Assembly (NCBI GenBank): GCA_032622095.1
Contig: CP136062.1
Location: 33,046,918-33,110,917, forward strand
DNA: 64,000 bases
Origin: Siphonodentalium dalli
Taxonomy: Eukaryota; Mollusca; Scaphopoda; Gadilida; Siphonodentaliidae
Direction: 5' to 3'
The position numbers were made by a program, and so were the translations under genes. This document shows, piece by piece, positions 58,015 through 64,000 of this stretch (its first letter is position 1; each line of letters begins with the position of its first letter). The notes beneath the pieces are model-generated. The model saw only the letters and a list, made by a program, of their open reading frames with translations. It made no database searches and was not told where the DNA came from.

Positions 58015-58257
58015 TTTTCGAGAAGTCCTGAGTAGTGATTACAGCGGCGTATATTCACTATATGGAATACAGCTTAGTAAGCTATATTTTTATACCATAA
58101 AATCCCGAACATATGCAAGCACGAATGACGTAACATTATATAAGATTATATATATGAACGTAATGTATGAATAGGCCGATAATTGGTTTTGTACGGACGA
58201 GGCAACATTAGTTGTTTAACTGGTTATTATTACGTAACCCTGTGTTCCCCCCGCTGA
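58015..58257. other. Upstream region of the polymerase gene
   Basis: 243 bp between the polymerase start and the right arm. It carries a minus-strand TATA box and no other gene. Confidence 0.6.
58086..58094 (-). promoter_or_regulatory. TATA box of the polymerase gene
   Basis: On the minus strand the sequence ggTATAAAAATAgc lies about 75 bp before the polymerase ATG, mirroring the arrangement at the ATPase end. Confidence 0.5.
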
Positions 58258-59358
58258 GAACACCTGCAGATTATCTATTTCTCTAAACATAGAACATGTC
58301 TGAAACTATCATTGGTACAATAGCAGTGATATAATGTTACATCATCGGTGCTACCTGGAGTTTTCGGCATACAAAATGATCGTAAGTGTGACTGGAGTGA
58401 TAAGGGGTTATTACGTAATGTTGTTATAACAATGTCATAAAAGCAATTTCTATAATTGAGTGTCTCACGACCTGACTTAATATGTATGCATGTTTTTGGC
58501 TAACTAATTATCGTGTGAATGACACAGTTTATCAACCTTAATTGATACTAACTCGTTTTGTTCAGACATTAAATCGATATGTTTTCTGAATACCATATAA
58601 CTGTGACCGAGGAAATAATATAATTCATTTGGTAAAGCAAAGGTGTGACACCCGACATTGTTACGACCAATGTCGCGTGTGATTGCGTGTACAGCGAACA
58701 ATTCATTCTTGAGGGTTCTAATTTCACATTACAATTTTCGACCGTTAGGGATTGAACATAGTACATCTCAAAACTTCCAATAATTCACGATAATACACAC
58801 CTGTCATATGGGATAGAGAGAGTGTAAAGAATAAACGCTCTTTATTATTTATGTAAAAGTAATAGTGTCTATTTTCAGGTATGACAATTATATGAACTGC
58901 GTCCGATAAAACACTGGAATGTATGCATTCATATCGATGGTCACAATGTCCAATAAAGCTATTTCTAAACATCGATTAATAAATTCATGAAAAATATTTG
59001 AACAAAAAATATTACGAAAGATATTACGCGCAAATAATTTAACATTCGACATTTTTTAATATCGAGTTTATCAGAAACCGAAAACTCGTTATAAATTTTT
59101 TATTTAAACTTTTTTTAGAGAAATAATTTTGAGGGTTTTGATAATTTGAAAGTTTGGAAATTTTGGGGTTTTGATAATTTGGAAGTTTGGAAATTTTTAA
59201 ATTTTTTGGAAAAAATAATTTTTGGAAGTTTTGAAATAATTTTTTTGGAAAAATAATTTTTTTGGGTTTTGTTATTTTGGGAATATTTTAGTACAACCAA
59301 TTTTAGACCCCAAAGATTCTATTTTTAGATGTGAGGCTAACGAGACCCCTATTCTTCT
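58258..59358 (-). repeat. Polinton right terminal inverted repeat
   Basis: 1,101 bp. It matches the left arm closely but carries about 185 bp (about 58,425-58,610) missing on the left and a shorter A/T-rich degenerate tract (about 59,110-59,275). Confidence 0.92.
58504..58972 (-). pseudogene. Arm-borne gene, right copy
   Basis: Same gene as at 43,267 but longer at its 3' end. The first 75 codons (58,972-58,745) are identical. The last frame continues past LYYF into LGHSYMVFRKHIDLMSEQ and ends at 58,504 (about 65 codons). The smooth coding character of this extension says the left arm lost sequence and the right arm did not gain it. A phase break still separates the two parts. Function unknown; the final domain looks like a compact viral C-terminal domain, without a safe family name. 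Confidence 0.4.
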
Positions 59359-59364
59359 GACAGC
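59359..59364. repeat. Polinton target site duplication, right
   Basis: GACAGC directly outside the right arm, identical to 42,873-42,878. Confidence 0.95.
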
Positions 59365-59559
59365 TAATGATTAAATTAGGTTCACATAAGACCAGAACAT
59401 CAACTTAATCGTGTCACCGGCTGTGTAGATCCGATAGATGTATGTTACTCATTACTCATTGTGGTTAAATGTCTAACGAAATTGTATACGAGTGGATAGG
59501 CCTTATCCAATATAAAATATGGCAGAAACTTATTATTTCTTCGTCTCTTGACGAAATGG

Positions 59560-61401
59560 ATGATCATCATAACAAAACGCTCAATAGATGTATTAATATA
59601 TTGCGACAGCGACGTGAAACCTGAACTGCAGGTGTGAAATAAAATGATATGGAAGTGAGGGCATAAACCTGTGAATTAACTCGTCAACCACCCATGACTA
59701 TAGTACGTTGGTGGGAAATTGATTTAAACTATCGGTTGCATCTGCGAATAGTTCATAAAATGAGTATTTGCAACGAACATGTAACCGTTTATTGTTATCT
59801 AAATCTTCAGAGTTGAGAAGTACTAAACAACAAATACGAATTAGAACTGCTTATGTAAACACCCATTTCCGTGCGGGTGGCATCCCGAGGAAATGTAGAG
59901 AAAACAGTTTTAGTTCGGTCTAAATTGCTGGTGATTATTGTCCGTTATTACATTGGAACATCGCTTCTTTGAACGTAGAAACCAACTACCATGGTAAGCA
60001 GTTGACGACATTAGCGGGGTAATGTGAACACAGTTGGCCAACATTTTCGTATAAACAAAATATCCGCAATTATTGTAGGTCCGTTATCTCCAGACGGTTT
60101 ACGATTGCGGGTCTAATGTGCTACTAGAATGGAAAAACTCCTTTATTTATTGATAATTTAATATATAACTATTAGTGCATAGGCATGTTTTAATCGGCAT
60201 TGTGGCTTCCATTATTGCTATACTAGTGTGGATGTTTGCAGTTGTAGCATCGTGTAGCAGAACATTGACATATATACCATCCAATGATTGGATGTCAGTT
60301 TGAAATTCGGTCCTATTTAGGCAATTTGACATTATATGATGTCGTTATTTGGAGAAATTAATGAACAGTTACTATCTTAATGTCCCTAGTTTCTTCAGAT
60401 ACGGATCATGTTGGACACAATGACATATATGTACGAACAAAAAAGCTACAACAGTCATACCATGTGATTTTATTGCAACTCAGAAGTTGGTCGTTTTATC
60501 GGAACAGTTCTGTTTATTTTGGCGGCCATTTTGGTCTTCATCGTCGGTTTTACGTCGCCAATTGCCTTATACGTATTAAGATACAGACTCCATCCAAGAC
60601 AATGCCATATTACATAAAGCACTCGCGATGATATAGTCCGGTTACCATACATCTGGTGTATAGAGTGTCAATATAAAAATTGGCGGCCATCTTGGACGCC
60701 ATCTTGGATTTTATTACCTTCCTAATCTAGGATTTGAACGATGTTTTACATTATCAGTGTCGCCGTACGATTCTACACAACATGAAAAGGTAAACTGTGC
60801 ATTGTCAATTTATTTGGTGGACACAAACTGCACGGGCACATATATGTGGTTATTTGTGAAATTGGGGGAGGGTTAAGTTTTTGTCTATTATGTCAATACT
60901 TGGAAATATATAATGTAAGTATGAACATCAATATATAGGGGGTACCCTTCCATTTCCAAAAATATATAACTTGGAAGAATTCGACAGATATGCTATCTTT
61001 GCACAGAGTTGACGCACAACACTTTGTCTGAATCGCCATGAATTTTTGACGCGTCACGCTACATATTTTACCATGACGTCACGAAATCAGAACGAAAGCA
61101 TGAAAACGATGTTGAATCTGATTAAGTGTCTATATTCGTTCCATAATTTGTAAATATGTTTACAATCTTTCCGATGTTGATGCCCTGTTAACCAGTTGGC
61201 TAATCCCTGTTAACCTCTGAAAATATGTCAATTTTTAGGTAGGGTACCCTATGAAACATAGTGGAAAGTTATATTTTGTCACCTATCTCGGCTCGGCGCC
61301 CTCTGAATTCGAAAACTAGAGTAATTTTCCCATAAGAAAATGATGGTCGCATAAATTCCCCCGATGTGCGACGATCACCCCCCAGCACAGCCTAGACTCG
61401 T
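59560..61401 (-). repeat. Right inverted arm of the long-arm element
   Basis: Pairs with 38,932-41,130. The outer 700 bp are nearly identical (including gcgccgagccgagataggtg and gtagcgtgacgcgtcaaaaa); inner parts are diverged, and the 370-bp tandem copy of the left arm is absent. Confidence 0.7.
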
Positions 61402-61489
61402 GGATGATGTCCAGGGAAACACTGAATCTTATAAGATTCATAAGGAAAATACGCAGACTCGCCACGAAGAATCCCAACGATAATGAGTA

Positions 61490-62260
61490 TAAAACAACCT
61501 AAATCTAAAACACTATATAACAACCTAAATCTAAAACACTATATAACAACATTAATAGCTCATTGAATGTTATACTATTACATTGTGTATATAATTGTAA
61601 ATATCATATGAATGAGTTATGAATAAATAATCATAGTCATAGTCATAGTCACAACCTAAATCTAAAACACTATATAACAACCTAAATCTAAAACACTATA
61701 TAACAAGCTAAATCTAAAACACTATATAACAACCTAAATCTAAAACACTATATAACAGTCTGAATATAAAACACTATATAACAACCTAAATCTAAAACAC
61801 TATATAACAACCTAAATCTAAAACACTATATAGCAACCTAAATATAAAACACTATATAACAACCTAAATCTAAAACACTATATAACAACCTAAATATAAA
61901 ACACTATATAACAACCTAAATCTAAAACACTATATAACAACCTAATCTAAAACACTATATAACAACCTAAATCTAAAACACTATATAACAACCTAAATCT
62001 AAAACACTATATAACAACCTAAATCTAAAACACTATATAGCAAACTAAATCTAAAACACTATATAACAACCTAAATCTAAAACACTATATAACATCCTAA
62101 ATCTAAAACACTATATAACAACCTAAATCTAAAACACTATATAACAACCTAAATCTAAAACACTATATAACAACCTAAATCTAAAACACTATATAACAAA
62201 CCTAAATCTAAAACACTATATAGCAACCTAAATCTAAAACACTATATAACAACCTAAATC
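61490..62260. repeat. 27-bp minisatellite within LINE coding sequence
   Basis: About 25 copies of acctaaatctaaaacactat followed by ataacaa. In one plus-strand phase each unit reads TLYNNLNLK, nine codons, and the last unit runs directly into LINE text (LYNNLNRQVKHK). The array therefore grew from a LINE codon stretch in phase. It is interrupted at about 61,552-61,655. Confidence 0.9.
61552..61655 (+). mobile_element. Retroelement 3' tail inserted in the minisatellite
   Basis: A segment of about 100 bp that ends in gagttatgaataaataatca followed by three catagt units, the look of a strongly 5'-truncated LINE 3' end with a short repeat tail. It splits the 27-bp array. Confidence 0.5.
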
Positions 62261-64000
62261 GACAAGTAAAACACAAAAATCAAAAAGGAAAAAAAACGAG
62301 TCTTGGAAAAAAGTAACAGCCAGCTTAAATGACCAAACATAGATAAGAATTTATGGCAAACATTCAAAACACTCACGGGCCAAGGGAACAACGCATCATC
62401 AGACAAATCAAAACCATTAACTGACCAAAATGGAGAGAAAACAATCTGAAAACGACCACGAAAAAGCACAAATCTTCGCAGAGAGTCTACGCAAAATACA
62501 CACCGCCCACGAAGGTGACATATTTAACAAATGTTTTAAATCGATGACAACTCAGAACTCTTCGCACCACTACTAAAAGACAAAGACGAACAGGGTGACA
62601 AAGATCCCCTAATGTCCGAAATAGATTTACAAGAGGACAGCAGAAATCTGAGCCTGTGCAAACCTAACAAAGCACCCGGCGACGACGATATCAAGTACGG
62701 CGCAATCAGACAAGCGCAGAACAAGCTATCCATAATACTAACGAGTCTACATAACCAATGCCTGAGACTGGGTTACTTTTTCAAAGCATGGAAAACTGCC
62801 ATCGGGACAATGATTCCTCAGCCTGGGAAAGACCATACAATTTCAACCAACCACAGGCCTATCAGTTTACTAAAATGCACCGGCAAACTTTTCGAAAGAA
62901 CCAAAAGCAGCCGTATAAACATTCACATAGAGAGCATTAATTTGTTCAACAACTATAAAAGGGCTTATAGAAGTTGAAAAGAGGGCATAGAACACGTATA
63001 TAGACTAACGGAAGACATCAGAACAGCAATGAGTCGGGGCTGCGGGGACCATATTCCTCGATGTAGAATGATATCGACTATGTATGGCACGATGGACTTA
63101 CATGTAGATACAAACACAAAACACGCACAGAACTACCACAAAAATAGTTAGACTTATCTCATCGTTCTTAACCCACAGAAACATCGCCGTAAGAATAAAT
63201 GACGAAATCTCAGAAAAAGTCAACCTTAAGGCTGGCACCCCCATTCAGGGATACAAATTAAGCCCTCTCCTTTCAATCAACGATATCCCAGTAGCTCCAA
63301 CACAAAGCGTACAAGCATCACAATTTTCAGACTACATAGGCAAATGGGCATTAGCAAAAATGGGCAAACTGATTAAATAACAACTTACAGAACTAGAAAA
63401 TTGGTGTTATATAACTAAATTCTAAGAAAACACAACTTGTTGTATTTGGGAACTCAACTCACTTCTCAAAACCAAAATTACACGCCTTAACGAATAAACT
63501 CTGTTAGGATTTACATTAGATATCCCATATATCAAACAAAGGCCTCAAGAACTCGCTGACCTGACAACAACCCGAATATGTAACTCCAGTCTCGTGCAAG
63601 AACTTAATCTGAGGAAAACCATCATCAGCAAATGCTAATGCTACGCGAAACTAACACAAAGTACATTTCAGATAAACTGTTCCAGTAATTGAAAGTATAT
63701 TTCAGCCCCCAACTGGTAATTATGTTTCAAAGGGCTCTAGATGCGTACTGATCCAGGCAGGCGAACACAGTGGAATGACCACGACCTCTGCAGTAAAGAA
63801 AGTCCTCAATCACTTTACCCATCACCCAAGGCAAACGATCTAAACCACTAACACAAATGGAAACTCCGAAACATCGACCCAGCAATGCGAATGTATACTC
63901 TGCCAAATTCGCCGAAAATTTTCCTGACATGAAAACATTTTCATTATTATTACTTAACATCAATACTAACACCAACACTAAAATATAGGATAGCGGGCTC

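Larger units (their letters stand above)
42879..59358. mobile_element. Complete Maverick/Polinton
   Basis: 16,480 bp, bounded by inverted arms that start AGAAGAATAGGGGTCTCG and by a perfect GACAGC duplication. It encodes the family hallmark set: protein-primed family B polymerase, DDE integrase with chromodomain, A32-like packaging ATPase, adenain-like protease, and major and minor jelly-roll capsid proteins. To these it adds a TBP homologue, a tandem PC4-like protein and an F-box-like protein. Plus-strand genes fill 44.1-49.5 kb and minus-strand genes 49.8-51.0 and 52.4-58.0 kb. Apart from the integrase frameshift and the arm pseudogene, all frames are open. Confidence 0.97.
38932..61401. 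mobile_element. Long-inverted-arm element carrying the Polinton
   Basis: Sequence inward from 38,932 (actagtctataggctgtgct) matches the reverse complement of sequence inward from 61,401 (acgagtctaggctgtgct) almost perfectly for about 700 bp, then with growing divergence to about 41,130 and 59,560. The LINE that flanks it reads endonuclease on the left and reverse transcriptase on the right, so the unit was inserted in that LINE. Without the Polinton it would be about 6 kb. No transposase was recognised, and no convincing target duplication, so the class is unknown. Confidence 0.7.
61402..63978 (+). pseudogene. LINE right half: reverse transcriptase
   Basis: Continuation of the LINE at 37,250-38,931. 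After the 27-bp array, frames read NLWQTFKTLTGQGN, then KPNKAPGDDDIKYGAI, FKAWKTAIGTMIPQPGKD, and HRPISLLKCTGKLFER. Later come GTPIQGYKLSPLLS and a degenerate QFSDYIGKWA in place of FADD, then LTELENW. This is the motif order of a Jockey-like reverse transcriptase. Many stops and the lost catalytic Asp pair show it is dead. The end lies beyond or near the window edge. Confidence 0.75.

Noticed and set aside
61490-62260. CRISPR-like regular repeats
   Set aside because: Units are strictly tandem, have no unique spacers, and lie in animal retroelement DNA.

Overview
The window is AT-rich, intron-bearing animal DNA. Most of it is ageing mobile DNA and satellite, with almost no recognisable host coding sequence. 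Frequent acatgta-type palindromes, gacagacagac-tailed repeats and several non-LTR retrotransposon families fit a marine invertebrate, most likely a mollusc; that assignment is an inference from style, not from a marker gene.

The centrepiece is a complete Maverick/Polinton (virus-like, protein-primed DNA transposon) at 42,879-59,358, 16,480 bp long. It begins 5'-AG, has inverted arms of about 0.92 and 1.10 kb, and is flanked by a perfect 6-bp duplication GACAGC. The plus strand carries a virion and integration block: packaging ATPase, two small basic proteins, an integrase with chromodomain, a membrane-anchored small protein, penton-type minor capsid protein, another small conserved protein, double-jelly-roll major capsid protein and adenain-like protease. 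Neighbouring frames touch or overlap. The minus strand carries a two-exon family B DNA polymerase, a tandem PC4-like protein and, 11 nt after it, a full-length TATA-binding-protein homologue. A self-encoded TBP plus PC4 pair is the most exciting content here. Good TATA boxes precede the two outermost genes. The integrase is broken by one extra G in a GGGG run. A 260-bp, extremely GC-rich array separates the PC4 gene from a divergent F-box-like gene.

The Polinton sits inside a second element (about 38,932-61,401) with roughly 2-kb imperfect inverted arms. That element in turn splits a dead APE-type LINE: zinc-knuckle ORF1 and endonuclease lie to the left, reverse transcriptase to the right. 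Insertion order can be read as LINE, then long-arm element, then Polinton. The LINE's right half also holds a 27-bp, in-frame minisatellite grown from its own coding sequence.

The left 37 kb holds LINE fragments (5.7, 6.4-11.3, 14.5-15.4, 24.0-24.5, 27.7-29.1 kb). A satellite block at 6.8-10.6 kb with a near-identical 1,129-bp tandem duplication interrupts one of them. There are minisatellites at 16.3, 22.3 and 25.2 kb, hairpin elements at 19.1 and 28.6 kb, a TTAA-flanked 344-bp MITE at 36.9 kb, and a possible TTAA-flanked 6.7-kb element at 29.9-36.6 kb. One possible host exon (PAN/Apple-like, 3.2-3.5 kb) is the only non-mobile coding candidate.
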